This document shows, one piece after another, positions 28,789 to 38,622 of a stretch of 64,000 nt of DNA (positions are counted from its first letter, which is position 1; each line of letters opens with the position of its first letter). The translations under genes were made by a program, and so were the position numbers. Source of the DNA: Bartonella krasnovii (GTDB lineage: Bacteria > Pseudomonadota > Alphaproteobacteria > Rhizobiales > Rhizobiaceae). The stretch is from assembly GCF_003606345.3 (NCBI RefSeq), contig NZ_CP031844.2:1595001-1659000 (forward strand), written 5' to 3'. The notes below the pieces were generated by a model. That model searched no databases. It saw only the letters and a list, made by a program, of their open reading frames with translations, and had not been told where the DNA came from.

Positions 28789-29028
28789 CATCATGCTCCT
28801 TTCAATCAAGAAAAACCAATTCCATGCCATGAAACAATGTCATGAAAATCAGCAACGAACCTTCAAAAGCACGCAACAATACCCCCCAAAAAGCCAAAAG
28901 CTGCCATAATGCCGAAACCGTCACCCCCCAAACCTCTGATCCCCTTCCATGCCCTCACAAAAGGGTAATACGCCCTAAAAACCCACACAACGTGTAAATC
29001 CTCCACGACCTAAAACTTCGCCTAACCT

Positions 29029-29074
29029 TTTTTACAGATCCACGCTTTTGCGCTTTTGCACCTTGACAGAAAAA
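29029..29074 (+). repeat. Dispersed element A (ACAGATCCACG type), first of about 11 copies
   Basis: A 40-50 bp motif of the form TTTTACAGATCCACG, T-run, ACGCTTTT, then TTTACAGAAA occurs, always in plus orientation, at about 29029, 29966, 31150, 32087, 33838, 35656, 39391, 39911, 45281, 50555 and 51171. Some copies (39391, 45281, 50555) share a further 150 bp downstream (GATTGACTTGCCCC and CAACAATCCAACCTCTT-like blocks). Non-coding. Confidence 0.8.
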
Positions 29075-29300
29075 TCCTCCAAACCAACACCCCACACCGC
29101 TTTAGTCAACACTGGTCCATTAACAACACAGCCTTGTGTAGCAAAATATCCCCTACGAGCTTCAGATCATCACCCTTCAAACGGATAGTCCTTCATAAAG
29201 CACGCCTTAATATTCCTGCTCTCTTCACCACACCTCAAAACAGCACTCTTTTACGAATGTGCAGCATAGGTAAAATATTTTAATTTTTCTTGCTAATCTT

Positions 29301-29330
29301 TTGAAATTACTTTATCACTTAAAAGATATT
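29301..29330 (+). promoter_or_regulatory. Likely promoter of structured RNA copy 1
   Basis: TTGAAA at 29301-29306 and GATATT at 29325-29330 are separated by 18 bp and lie just before the conserved RNA. The same boxes occur before copy 2 (from 31421), but are degraded before copies 3, 4 and 5. Confidence 0.6.
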
Positions 29331-29332
29331 TT

Positions 29333-29524
29333 GATCGTCCACGCAACGGTCAATAAGGGAACTAAAAGCCCTAAACCCTAGCGTACAAATAAACTCACTG
29401 TTGTGGGTGTCCCGGAATTCCGGGAGTTTTTGCTATGTCCAGGTGCCAAAAGCACTAAAAGCAAAAAAGCTGACTAGGGTTCAGTACTTTTAGACTCCCG
29501 GAATACTCATGCGAGGGCGCTCGC
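29333..29524 (+). ncRNA. Structured RNA upstream of HTH gene, copy 1 (Brt-like)
   Basis: A 192-nt conserved block with: hairpin GATCGT/ACGGTC; stem P1 CTAAAAG (29362-29368) with CTTTTAG (29487-29493); P2 AACCCTAG (29374-29381) with CTAGGGTT (29474-29481); hairpin CTCAC/GTGGG; palindrome CCCGGAATTCCGGG (29411-29424) followed by a T run; stem TTTTTGCT/AGCAAAAA with GTGC/GCAC; and a 3' hairpin GCGAG/CTCGC (29511-29524). Size and position match what I remember of the Bartonella regulatory transcripts (Brt) placed before trp HTH genes in B. henselae. The HTH start codon is 20 bp after the last hairpin. Confidence 0.85.
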
Positions 29525-29543
29525 AACCGGCGGGGGGCATAAA

Positions 29544-29927
29544 GTGCAAACCAAAAATTCACATTTTCCAACCAAAAATCCCAATTTTAATGATATTTCT
29601 ATTGGCAAAAGAATTCGTCATAGAAGAATTTCAATGCGGCTTTCTCAAAAGGAATTAGGAAGCCACTTAGGAGTGAGTTTCCAACAAATCCAGAAATATG
29701 AAAAAGGGTTAAACCGTGTAAGCGCAGGGCGTTTACAAGAAATTGCCAATGCGCTAGAGGTTCCCATTACCTTTTTTTATGCGAATATTTCAAAAGAAAA
29801 CACTCCAGAACATCCCCCACACTATGACCAAGAAATCTATAGCGAAAAAGAACAGACCCTTGTACAAAATTTTAGAGAGCTCCACCCTAAAAAACAAAAG
29901 GCAATTTGGTGGTTAATTTCCGATTAG
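29544..29927 (+). CDS. XRE-family HTH regulator, copy 1 (Trp-like)
   Basis: 127 aa from GTG 29544, with a G-rich site 6 bp upstream. The HTH_3 domain covers about residues 18-75 ([40 protein letters not shown]); a linker and a short C-terminal helix follow (LVQNFRELHPKKQKAIWWLI), probably for dimerisation. The GTG start and the structured RNA directly upstream suggest translational or transcriptional gating. In B. henselae, as I recall, such regulators control the BadA adhesin; the target here cannot be read from sequence. Nearly identical to copies 2 and 3. Confidence 0.9.
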   Translation: MQTKNSHFPTKNPNFNDISIGKRIRHRRISMRLSQKELGSHLGVSFQQIQKYEKGLNRVSAGRLQEIANALEVPITFFYANISKENTPEHPPHYDQEIYSEKEQTLVQNFRELHPKKQKAIWWLISD

Positions 29928-30132
29928 ACAAAAGCCGCCACAAACCCCAAATCCTTCGCATCACGTTACAGATCCACGCCTTTACGCTTTTCCATTTTTA
30001 CGAAAATTGACCACCACCCTGCTCAATAAACGTTGACCAAAATCTTGCAAAGCCCCCTTGGCTCCCCACTTCATGTGCTTCAGATTACCACCCTCCAAAC
30101 AACGCTGTTTGATAGTAAAATTTTAAAGCAGA

Positions 30133-30175
30133 AAAACGCTCATCATCTAAAAAAATGATGAAGCAGTGCGTTTTA
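30133..30175 (+). terminator. Hairpin downstream of HTH copy 1, likely terminator
   Basis: AAAACGC pairs with GCGTTTT around an inner stem TCATCAT/ATGATGA. A related but less perfect version lies at 43214-43258. The stem is followed by TTTTACAT. Confidence 0.55.
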
Positions 30176-30259
30176 CATATCCTCTATCTTTGCTTAAACA
30201 GCAAAGGAAAACACCCAATCAGTTTTTAAAATACCCCCCGCCTAAAGTTCTCCATGCCT

Positions 30260-30310
30260 GATATCACCGCCCTTAAAGAGCAGTGTTTAACGGCATGATG
30301 GAATAAATAA
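30260..30310 (+). repeat. Dispersed element B (AAAGAGCAGTGTTTTACGGC type)
   Basis: A motif of the form GATATCACC, then CCCTTAAAGAGCAGTGTTT and ACGGCATGATGGAATAA occurs at about 30260, 40160, 41612 and 43469, all in plus orientation, with weaker forms near 30090 and 30935. Copies at 40160 and 41612 flank the MFS gene; the 30260 copy precedes the VOC gene. Confidence 0.75.
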
Positions 30311-30402
30311 AACACTCCGCGAATGGAAGTTTCACAATTTCTTGTTGAAATATCCCCTATAGAGGTATACTGTGTTAGGAAACCGCTATTAATGGAGAAT
30401 TT

Positions 30403-30792
30403 ATGAGCACGATCCCCTCTTATCCTGTTACCCCGAACCTACAGTTGATATACGTATCAAACATCGAGCATTCTACCGCTTTTTACAAATTCATCTTCAA
30501 AAAAGAGCCTATTTTCGTCTCACCACGCTATGTTGCATTTACTTCTTCGGGTGATGCCCTCTTTGCTCTCTGGTCTGGAGGCGATACGCCTGAGGAAAAT
30601 GTGTCTCGTTTTTCAGAAATTGGCATTATGTTACCTCACGGAGAGGACGTAGATAAACTCTATGCAGAATGGCAAGAACAAACCACCGTTGAGATAAATG
30701 TCTTGAAAGAACCCTATACGGACGTATTTGGACGAACCTTCCTCATCAAAGATCCTGACGGTCATCTTATTCGTGTTTGTCCACTGGATTAA
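30403..30792 (+). CDS. VOC-superfamily (glyoxalase/bleomycin-resistance fold) protein
   Basis: 129 aa with ribosome site GGAG before ATG 30403. Typical paired beta-alpha-beta-beta-beta modules: NLQLIYVSNIEHSTAFYKFI, ISPRY-like strand (FVSPRYVAFTSSGDALFALW), EIGIMLPHGEDVDKLYAEW and the diagnostic end FGRTFLIKDPDGHLIRVCPL. Such PhnB-like proteins range from metal-dependent dioxygenases to drug-binding proteins. The substrate is unknown. It lies alone between the two copies of the 1-kb duplication, which looks like an acquired cargo gene. Confidence 0.85.
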   Translation: MSTIPSYPVTPNLQLIYVSNIEHSTAFYKFIFKKEPIFVSPRYVAFTSSGDALFALWSGGDTPEENVSRFSEIGIMLPHGEDVDKLYAEWQEQTTVEINVLKEPYTDVFGRTFLIKDPDGHLIRVCPLD

Positions 30793-31452
30793 AAAACTTT
30801 AAGACCTGATCCTTAATCGCCTGAATTTTGACTTCCACTCCCCTCACCTTAAAGGACCAAGACTTCATCCAGCGCCATTTTTTGAACAGTCTAGCTTCTT
30901 CTTTAGAAGAAGCCGGATTTTTCACTTCGAGATCCCCCCTCAAAACAGAGTGTTTTATCAAGCTTGTGTCCATCCAGCTCTAAAATATTTTTTCTCTCGT
31001 CATCCCTCTTCATCTAAGCCCCCTGCTCCATACACAGACTCCTTGCCCCCCCAAACCGCTCATTCCATTCCATGCCCTCACAAAAGGGCAACACGATCTA
31101 AAAGCCCACACAACGTGCAAATCCTCCACGACATTGAACTTTCCCTAACCTTTTTACAAATCCACGTTTTCACGCTTTTGCGCCTTTACAGAAAAATCCT
31201 CCAAACCAACACCCCACACTACTTTAGTCAACACTGGTCCATTAACAACACAGCCTTATGGAGCAAAATATCCCCTACGAGCTTCAGATCATCACCCTTC
31301 AAACAGATAGTCCTTCATAAAGCACGCCTTAATATTCCTGCTCTCTTCACCACACCTCAGAACAGCACTCTTTTATGAGCGTGCAGCATAGATAAATATT
31401 TTATTTTTCTTGCTAATCTTTTGAAACTCCTTTATCACTTAAAAGATATTTT

Positions 31453-31644
31453 GATCGTCCACGCAACGGTCAATAAGGGAACTAAAAGCCCTAAATCCGA
31501 GCGTACAAATAAACCCACTTTTGTGGGTATCCCGGAATTCCGGGAGTTTTTGCTATGTCCAGGTGCCAAAAGCACTAAAAGCAAAAAAACTGACTCGGAT
31601 TCAGTACTTTTAGACTCCCGGAATACCAATGCGAGGGCGCTCGC
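31453..31644 (+). ncRNA. Structured RNA upstream of HTH gene, copy 2 (Brt-like)
   Basis: Same architecture and length as copy 1. The P2 stem is AATCCGAG (31494-31501) with CTCGGATT (31594-31601), so both arms differ from copy 1 in a compensating way. The small hairpin is CCCAC/GTGGG. Promoter boxes are as in copy 1. Confidence 0.85.
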
Positions 31645-31663
31645 AACCGGCGGGGGGCATAAA

Positions 31664-32047
31664 GTGCAAACCAAAAATTCACATTTTCCAACCAAAAATC
31701 CCAATTTTAACGATATTTCTATTGGCAAAAGAATTCGTCACAGAAGAATTTCAATGCGGCTTTCTCAAAAGGAATTAGGAAGCCACTTAGGAGTGAGTTT
31801 CCAACAAATCCAGAAATATGAAAAAGGGTTAAACCGTGTAAGCGCAGGGCGTTTACAAGAAATTGCCAATGCGCTAGAGGTTCCCATTACCTTTTTTTAT
31901 GCGAATATTTCAAAAGAAAACACTCCAGAACATCACGCACACAATGACCAAGAAATCTATAGCGAAAAAGAACAAACCCTTGTACAAAATTTTAGAGAAC
32001 TCCACCCTAAAAAACAAAAGGCAATTTGGTGGTTAATTTCCGATTAG
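31664..32047 (+). CDS. XRE-family HTH regulator, copy 2 (Trp-like)
   Basis: 127 aa from GTG 31664, differing from copy 1 in only a few residues, near the linker (EHHAHNDQEIY instead of EHPPHYDQEIY). The frame is also open upstream through the RNA to 31421, giving a 208-aa possibility, but the start by homology and ribosome site is 31664. HTH domain residues 18-75 and C-terminal helix as in copy 1. Confidence 0.9.
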   Translation: MQTKNSHFPTKNPNFNDISIGKRIRHRRISMRLSQKELGSHLGVSFQQIQKYEKGLNRVSAGRLQEIANALEVPITFFYANISKENTPEHHAHNDQEIYSEKEQTLVQNFRELHPKKQKAIWWLISD

Positions 32048-32327
32048 ATAAAAGCCGCCACAAAGCCCCAAATCCTTCGCATCACGTTACAGATCCACGC
32101 TTTTACGCTTTTCCATTTTTACAAAAAGTAACAAACGAAATTTTCCCCGCTTCACTCTATAATTACTGGTCTGTCAACACTCCAGCGTTCCTTAAAGTGA
32201 GTTCCCTCTATTGACTTTAGATCACAGCCCCTAGAACAACACTCTTTTACGAATGTGCAGCATAGGTAAATGTTTTAATTTTTCTTGCCAATCTTCTGAA
32301 ATTACTTTATCACTCAAAAGGTGCTTT

Positions 32328-32519
32328 GATCGTCCACGCAACGGTCAAATAGGGAGTTGAAAACCCGAAAACTCGTACATGAATTTGTCCCACTGTTGTG
32401 GGTATCCCGGAATTCCGGGAGCTTTTGCTATGTCCAAGTGCTCGACCGCACTAAAAGCAAAGAGCTGATTCGAGTTCAGTATTTTCAACCTCCCGGAATA
32501 CTCATGCGAGGGCGCTCGC
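32328..32519 (+). ncRNA. Structured RNA upstream of HTH gene, copy 3 (Brt-like)
   Basis: 192 nt. P1 is GTTGAAAA (32356-32363) with TTTTCAAC (32482-32489) and P2 is AACTCG (32370-32375) with CGAGTT (32471-32476); both stems are rewritten relative to copies 1 and 2 yet still pair. The loop hairpin is AGTGC/GCACT. Promoter boxes are degraded (CTGAAA, GGTGCT). Confidence 0.85.
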
Positions 32520-32538
32520 AACCGGCGGGGGGCATAAA

Positions 32539-32922
32539 GTGCAAACCAAAAATTCACATTTTCCAACCAAAAATCCCAATTTTAATGATATTTCTATTGG
32601 CAAAAGAATTCGTCACAGAAGAATTTCAATGCGGCTTTCTCAAAAGGAATTAGGACGCCATTTAGGTGTCAGTTTTCAACAAATCCAGAAATATGAAAAA
32701 GGGTTAAACCGTGTAAGCGCAGGGCGTTTACAAGAAATTGCCAATGCGCTAGAGGTTCCCATTACCTTTTTTTATGCGAATATTTCAAAAGAAAACACTC
32801 CAGAACATCCCCCACACTATGACCAAGAAATCTATAGCGAAAAAGAACAGACCCTTGTACAAAATTTTAGAGAACTCCACCCTAAAAAACAAAAGGCAAT
32901 TTGGTGGTTAATTTCCGATTAG
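32539..32922 (+). CDS. XRE-family HTH regulator, copy 3 (Trp-like)
   Basis: 127 aa from GTG 32539. Almost identical to copy 1 except Ser to Arg just before the recognition helix (LGRHLGVSFQQ). Within about 30 bp at that site there are also four synonymous changes, whereas the flanks are nearly identical, which suggests a small gene-conversion tract. Otherwise complete, with the same C-terminal helix. Confidence 0.9.
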   Translation: MQTKNSHFPTKNPNFNDISIGKRIRHRRISMRLSQKELGRHLGVSFQQIQKYEKGLNRVSAGRLQEIANALEVPITFFYANISKENTPEHPPHYDQEIYSEKEQTLVQNFRELHPKKQKAIWWLISD

Positions 32923-34333
32923 ATAAAAATGCCAACAAACATTATTCGTCGCTCTCCCCCTGCACCTAAAGCTTTCGATATCGGATATCTACCCGCCTCC
33001 AATAATGTACAGCAGCTTCCCCATAGAGAAGGACATCCCTCCACGTCAAACAACACCCTCTTGCAACACCGCCCCTTGTGCAGTCCCCTCTTGTTCAGCA
33101 TCCCCCTTGTTCAGCATCCCTTGACAACATCAAAGAGCAACAAGCAAAAAAGCAACAAAATTTTGGAAAAACCTTGAGCACCCTCATCGCATTATCTTCT
33201 TACCCATCGTCTTCACAATGCCATCTTCGCAAGAGCTCTTATGTGGGGGCTCTCAATCTGCTCTGGTTTAAAGATACAATGCTGATTATGCCATTATGAT
33301 ACATTTTTACATTGACCTTGTCAAGTTTTTATATTGTTCTTTTAATATTTTGTGTCATTCTTTCTCATAATCATCTTTCTCATGCAACCAGAATGCCCAA
33401 AACATAAAGCACAAAATACAACATCATTATGTTGCTCATTCACGCGTTTTTGAAAAAACATGGCCTGACTGCTTTTGCCATTTCACGACAGCGCGCTGTA
33501 CAATAATGCGCCATACCTTGTGATCATAAAACCAACCTCTCCCCCCTTCACACTCCCCCCCTATCTTATAGTAACCACGCCCCCTTCATCCCATTCTCTC
33601 CTCCCTCTCTCTGCTTCCTCTTCTCTCCCATCAACGCACCAATACGCGCGCGCGCTCTTCATCCCAATTTGTTTCCTCCTCCAACTTGTGCTCTCCCCCC
33701 CAACTTGTGTTCTCCATTGACAAAATCGCCACCTCCAAATTCTCCCTCTCCATTCCACCCCATGACAAAAGCCCCAATACGCCTCCAAAGCCTATACAAC
33801 GCCTAAATCCCCCATAATCTTGACCTCCCCTTCATTTTCACAAAACCACGTTTTTACGCTTTTACAGCTTTACAGAATGCAGCCAAATGAAACGTCCACA
33901 ACAGTTTTACGAAAGCGCAACCCATAACCACTTAATTTCCCAACAAGCTTATCCTCCCACGACTTTTCCTCCATTCTCCAGGCATTCCACCACTCTCTGA
34001 CCCGTCTCTTTTAAAAAATTTTCTGCCCTCCCTCAAAGAATGAAAGTTTTGATCAACACCGATTGACAATCCCACTTCCAAAAGCAGATTCCCCAAAAAA
34101 ACGTCCACACCACTCAGGCAACAATACGCTACACTCCAACTTCACCAAGCCAAGCCCCCTTCATATCACATCCCCTCAAACGATAGTTTTCCTTGATAAA
34201 AAACATCAAAGGTAAAAACAGATAGCTTAATTTTCCTCTCACACGACAGATTGAAAAGTGTCTAGAAAATTTAATTGATCAGTTTCAACCATGAGACTAA
34301 TATTTAAAAGAAGATTACAGAAAGGAATTTCCT
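32923..34333. other. Decayed C-rich region with repeats, no recognisable gene
   Basis: Contains element A (about 33838) and a C-rich block (about 33630-33780: ACTTGTGTTCTCCATTGACA then AAAATCGCCACCTCCAAAT) repeated at about 35490-35600. Open frames here are compositional. Confidence 0.6.
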
Positions 34334-34639
34334 ATGCAAAAGAAATTACCCAAAAGTTATATGACAGATGCTGAACGTGAAGAATTACGAGTAGGCGGTT
34401 TAGATCAAGACTGTATCTACCTTGCTGAATCAGAAGCAGCAGATCATGCTGGTGATGACAAAGCAGCATGGGAATGGTTAGCAATGGCTGATTTACCAGC
34501 GCACACACTCTTATTTCTTAGATCTCAAAATGGAGCGCAATTTATACGTGATATGGGATTTTCTACAAAGAATGCGGATGAAGAATATGGTCCAGATTGG
34601 TTAGACAAAGGCGTTATGATAGGAGGTCATTATTTCTAA
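34334..34639 (+). CDS. Small acidic protein of unknown function
   Basis: 101 aa, ribosome site AAAGGAA before ATG 34334. Helical and acidic: YMTDAEREELRVGGLDQDCI, YLAESEAADHAGDDKAAWEW, LPAHTLLFLRSQNGAQFIRD. Soluble, no signal or membrane segment. An AGGAGG site inside its 3' end (34621-34626) serves a second, overlapping frame, so the two form a small operon. Not recognised; the arrangement of two small overlapping genes would fit a toxin-antitoxin or immunity pair, but nothing in the sequence proves it. Confidence 0.7.
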   Translation: MQKKLPKSYMTDAEREELRVGGLDQDCIYLAESEAADHAGDDKAAWEWLAMADLPAHTLLFLRSQNGAQFIRDMGFSTKNADEEYGPDWLDKGVMIGGHYF

Positions 34640-35151
34640 AGAATTAGAACGGATTTTGTCTCGTGAAGAAGGCTATGTGAAAAAAATCAATGATACATTA
34701 GCCGCTAAGAGATTATGTGATATACGAAATGATTTGTGTAATCATATTCGTAACGTTGGAAAGAGCGGGGATTTATCATCGCTTCTTGATACAGAGCGTA
34801 GCATAATAAAAAGTGACTTACTCAGATATGCCAATAGCCAGGCTATGACCAGCAGCCACAGCATTAACTGAAATAAATGTTGTTAAGAAGCACGGAGCAC
34901 TTGTTAATGATCCTACGCATTACAAAGTGATCAATGAGGCTTATAGTTTACCCAAAAATCGTAAAGGTGATTTGCCTTATGATGAAGCACACCAAACCAT
35001 GGCATCCCATTATGCACGATTAGGAAATTTGGACAAAGCGCGTTTAACATCCGTTGAAAAATCAATTATTGACATGCGAAGAGAAAATATCAAGGCAATG
35101 CAAAAACTTTACGAAAAGATGCAAGCTAAAGCTATCGGCGTAGATCTATAA
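34629..35151 (+). pseudogene. Partner gene of unknown function, apparently frameshifted
   Basis: After AGGAGG the frame reads IISKELERILSREEGYVKKI without an ATG; ATT at 34629/34632 or TTG at 34656 are the only starts. It continues to ...RYANSQAMTSSHSIN and TGA at 34869, while a +1 frame carries on with equally protein-like text (ALTEINVVKKHGALVNDPTH, YDEAHQTMASHYARLGNLDK, ENIKAMQKLYEKMQAKAIGV) to TAA at 35149. A single indel near 34850-34865 would join them into a helical protein of about 170 aa. No family recognised. Confidence 0.6.
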
Positions 35152-36042
35152 AGTTCGATTGGCATACAAATTAAAAAGGCTTTTTAAAAGAGCTTTTCAT
35201 AACGCTCGTATCAAATTACCTGCCGCCTCCCAAAGACCGAAAGTTTTTAAGCATCTTCCCTAAAAAAAACAAAACGTCCACATCACTGCGTAAACGACAA
35301 GCCTAAGCTTTTAGACTCAACGCCCCCACCTTCAGATCACCCTTTTTCAAAGGATAGCATTTCATTAATTCCAACAAGCAAGCTCTATCTCCTCTCAGCC
35401 CCTTCATACATCCCTTTGCACACTGCCTCTTGTATACCCCTCCATACGCACGCTTCCTCATCTCTCCCATCAACGCACCAATACACCCTCTCTTCATTCC
35501 CACTTGTCCTCTCCCCCCCAACTTGTGTTCTCCATTGACAAAATCGCCACCTCCAAATCCTCTCTCTCCATTCCACCCCATAGCAAAAAACCAAACCACG
35601 CCCTCCAAAGCTGACACAACGCCTAAATCCCCCACGTCCTTGCACGTCCACTTCACTTTTACAGAACCACATTTTTACGCTTTTACAGCTTTACAGAAAT
35701 CAGCCAAATGAAACGTTTATCCACCCCGCGCACGGCTCTATCAAGAATCCAACATCTTAGAGCATATTTCTCTGACCAACCACTCATGCAGAGCAGTGCA
35801 CCGAAGGCACCTCAAAAACATTGTTTTATCAATTTCAACAAGCAAACTTTTCCTAAATATTCTTACACTCGTCCCCATGGGGACAAAGAATAAAAGTTCT
35901 TAAAAAGACTGATCTACAAAAATCCAAACGCCTCTGTCCAACCACGCATGGTATTATAATCAGTACACTCAGCGCCCCTAACACCAACGCTGTTATGGTA
36001 TAAGAGGATTATCGCCCCCCTCTATCCCGTGGAATTTCCCAC
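35152..36042. other. Decayed C-rich region, no recognisable gene
   Basis: Holds element A (about 35656) and the second copy of the 33630-33780 C-rich block. No credible coding frame. Confidence 0.6.
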
Positions 36043-38622
36043 TTATGTTTCAGGTGCAAAATCCAAGCGATCTCCTTGTTTTGTCACTGTCACCACTGTG
36101 TCATCGTGAATTTCTCCAAATAAGATTTTTTCTGCGAGCGGATCTTGAATTTCCTTTTGGATAATCCGTTTAAGGGGGCGTGCTCCATAAAGGGGGTCAT
36201 AGCCTTTATCGGCAAGGAATTGTCGGACTTCTGGTTTGATATGCAAGGTTATGTTGCGTTCATTGAGCAAATGTTGCAAATGCTGTATCTGAATATCAAC
36301 AATCGCCTCCATATCTTTACGTTGCAACCGCTGAAAGAGAATAATCTCATCAATACGGTTTAAAAACTCCGGACGGAAAGCAGCTTTGACAACATTCATC
36401 ACATCGTCTTTTGCTTGATCAACCGTTTGTCCTTCCGGCAAAGCGGTTAAAAATTCAGCACCAAGATTAGAGGTCATAATCAACAAAGTATTACGAAAAT
36501 CGACGGTTCTTCCTTGACTATCGGTCAAGCGCCCTTCATCCAACACTTGCAATAACAAATTAAAGATATCCGGATGCGCCTTTTCAATTTCATCGAAGAG
36601 AATAACTTGATAAGGTCTTCTTCGTACAGACTCCGTCAGTACACCCCCTTCTTCATATCCGACATATCCGGGCGGTGCCCCAATGAGCCGCGCTCCGGCA
36701 TGCTTTTCCATATATTCCGACATATCAATACGCAACATAGCATTGGGATCTTGAAAAAGAAAAGCAGCAAGAGCTTTGGTGAGTTCGGTTTTTCCCACAC
36801 CGGTAGGGCCTAAGAACATAAAAGACCCCAGAGGACGATTAGGATCTTGCAACCCAGCCCGTGCTCTGCGGACAGCCCGCGCCACCGCTTGAACCGCTTC
36901 ACCCTGTCCCACGACACGGGTTGCAATTTCATCTTCCATGCGCAAGAGCGCTTCGCGTTCTGCTTCCAGCATCCGATCAACAGGAATGCCAGTCCAGCGT
37001 GAAACAATCCGCGCGACATGTTCAGCGGTTACCGTTTCTTCAACGAGATGATTTTGTTGGTCATCATTTTCAGCTAAGGTCAATTGTTTTTCGAGTTCCG
37101 GAATAACACTATAAGCCAGTTCCCCAGCACGTTGGAATTGTCCATCCCGTTGTGCAATTGCCAAAGCATTGCGCGCTTCTTCGAGTTGTTTTTTCAAGTC
37201 AGCCGCATGCCCTAATTTTTGTTTTTCAGCCTGCCAAGCTGTTGTCATTTCAGCGGACTGTTGTTCCAATGTTTTGAGTTCTTCTTGCACATTGTTCAAA
37301 CGTTCTTTTGCTGTAGGTTCAACATCTGTTTTCAAAGCTTCCCGTTCGATTTTCAACTGTAAAATTCGCCGATCGAGAGCATCTAATTCTTCTGGTTTTG
37401 AATCAACCTGCATACGCAAGCGTGCAGCCGCTTCATCGATCAAATCAATAGCTTTATCGGGCAAAAAACGATCAGTAATATAACGGGAAGAGAGTCGAGC
37501 AGCGGCAATTAAAGCGCTGTCTGCCAAACGCACTTTGTGGTGCTGTTCATATTTTTCTTTAATCCCGCGCAAGATAGAAATCGTATCCTCCAGCGATGGC
37601 TCAGGTACGAAGACCGGTTGGAAACGTCTAGCAAGAGCAGCATCTTTTTCGACATATTTTCGATATTCATCCAGGGTTGTCGCGCCCACGCAATGGAGCT
37701 CTCCACGGGCAAGAGCCGGCTTTAACAAGTTGGAAGCATCCATAGGACCATCAGATTTTCCAGCCCCCACAAGGTTATGCAATTCATCAATAAAAAGAAT
37801 AATTTGCCCATTTTCAGCTTGTACTTCTGCTAGAACGGCTTTAAGACGTTCTTCAAATTCCCCGCGATATTTTGCACCGGCAATAAGCGCGCCCATATCC
37901 AGAGCATAGAGTTGTTTATCGCGCAAAGTTTCTGGAACATCACCATTGATAATGCGCAGTGCCAACCCTTCAACAATAGCGGTTTTTCCCACCCCTGGCT
38001 CTCCGATCAACACGGGATTATTTTTCGTCCGCCGTGAGAGCACCTGAATGGTGCGTCGAATTTCTTCTTCTCGCCCAATAACAGGGTCGAGTTTTCCTTC
38101 GCGTGCATCTTTTGTGAGGTCACGGGCATATTTTTGCAAAGCATCATATTGACCCTCCGCATGGCGGCTTGTGGCTGTTTTTCCTTTGCGCAGATCATTA
38201 ATTGCCTGATTAAGCGCCTGCGGGGTCAAGCCCGCCTTTGTCAGAATATCGGCTGTTTTTGCAGACTTTTCCATCAACAGCGCTTGCAACATGCGCTCGA
38301 CAGTAACAAATTGATCACCGGCTTTTTGTGCGAGCTCCTCCGCCAGCGCGAATACTTTTGCCACCGGCTGTGAGAGATAGAGTTGTCCATTTCCCCCTTG
38401 TACTTTTGGCAAAGCTTCAAGCGCTTCTTTAAGCGCCTTTTGAATAAGTTTGAGATCTCCCCCTGCTTTTTGGATAAGCGATGCTGCCAATCCTTGGGGA
38501 TCATCTAACAACACTTTCAAGAAATGCTCCGGCATAAACTGCTGATGATCAGAAGAGAGAGCGTTATTTTGTGCTGATTGTAAAAAACCCTGCACGCGTT
38601 CGCTATATTTTTCCAAGTTCAT
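36043..38622 (-). CDS. clpB: ClpB protein disaggregase
   Basis: 859 aa, the usual length. N-terminal Clp domain (about 1-150), NBD1 with Walker A GEPGVGKT and Walker [15 protein letters not shown], a coiled-coil middle domain (about 410-525), NBD2 with GPTGVGKT and [20 protein letters not shown], and the ClpB-type C-terminus ([20 protein letters not shown]). ClpB is a hexameric AAA+ machine that rescues aggregated proteins with DnaK, in the cytosol. It stands alone in a decayed region, flanked by repeats on both sides. Frame intact, so it is under clear selection compared with its surroundings. Confidence 0.98.
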   Translation of the reverse strand: MNLEKYSERVQGFLQSAQNNALSSDHQQFMPEHFLKVLLDDPQGLAASLIQKAGGDLKLIQKALKEALEALPKVQGGNGQLYLSQPVAKVFALAEELAQKAGDQFVTVERMLQALLMEKSAKTADILTKAGLTPQALNQAINDLRKGKTATSRHAEGQYDALQKYARDLTKDAREGKLDPVIGREEEIRRTIQVLSRRTKNNPVLIGEPGVGKTAIVEGLALRIINGDVPETLRDKQLYALDMGALIAGAKYRGEFEERLKAVLAEVQAENGQIILFIDELHNLVGAGKSDGPMDASNLLKPALARGELHCVGATTLDEYRKYVEKDAALARRFQPVFVPEPSLEDTISILRGIKEKYEQHHKVRLADSALIAAARLSSRYITDRFLPDKAIDLIDEAAARLRMQVDSKPEELDALDRRILQLKIEREALKTDVEPTAKERLNNVQEELKTLEQQSAEMTTAWQAEKQKLGHAADLKKQLEEARNALAIAQRDGQFQRAGELAYSVIPELEKQLTLAENDDQQNHLVEETVTAEHVARIVSRWTGIPVDRMLEAEREALLRMEDEIATRVVGQGEAVQAVARAVRRARAGLQDPNRPLGSFMFLGPTGVGKTELTKALAAFLFQDPNAMLRIDMSEYMEKHAGARLIGAPPGYVGYEEGGVLTESVRRRPYQVILFDEIEKAHPDIFNLLLQVLDEGRLTDSQGRTVDFRNTLLIMTSNLGAEFLTALPEGQTVDQAKDDVMNVVKAAFRPEFLNRIDEIILFQRLQRKDMEAIVDIQIQHLQHLLNERNITLHIKPEVRQFLADKGYDPLYGARPLKRIIQKEIQDPLAEKILFGEIHDDTVVTVTKQGDRLDFAPET

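Larger units (their letters stand above)
28930..29935. repeat. 1-kb segmental duplication, copy 1 (copy 2 about 31050-32055)
   Basis: From the CATGCCCTCACAAAAGGG block to the end of the HTH gene, this segment recurs 2120 bp downstream. Identity is high over the RNA and HTH gene and somewhat lower upstream. The two copies enclose the VOC gene. A third, shorter copy of the RNA plus HTH part begins near 32240. Confidence 0.9.

Noticed and set aside
14681..28830. Active temperate prophage
   Set aside because: No integrase, repressor, replication module or recognisable lysin, and no flanking attachment repeats seen in the window.
29411..29424. CCCGGAATTCCGGG as a simple operator for the HTH protein
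   Set aside because: It also pairs with a distant complementary segment and lies within a covarying RNA fold, so an RNA role explains more; operator function is not excluded.
31421..31663. N-terminal extension of HTH copy 2 (208-aa frame)
   Set aside because: The extension translates the structured RNA and is not shared by copies 1 and 3; the ribosome site and homology place the start at 31664.
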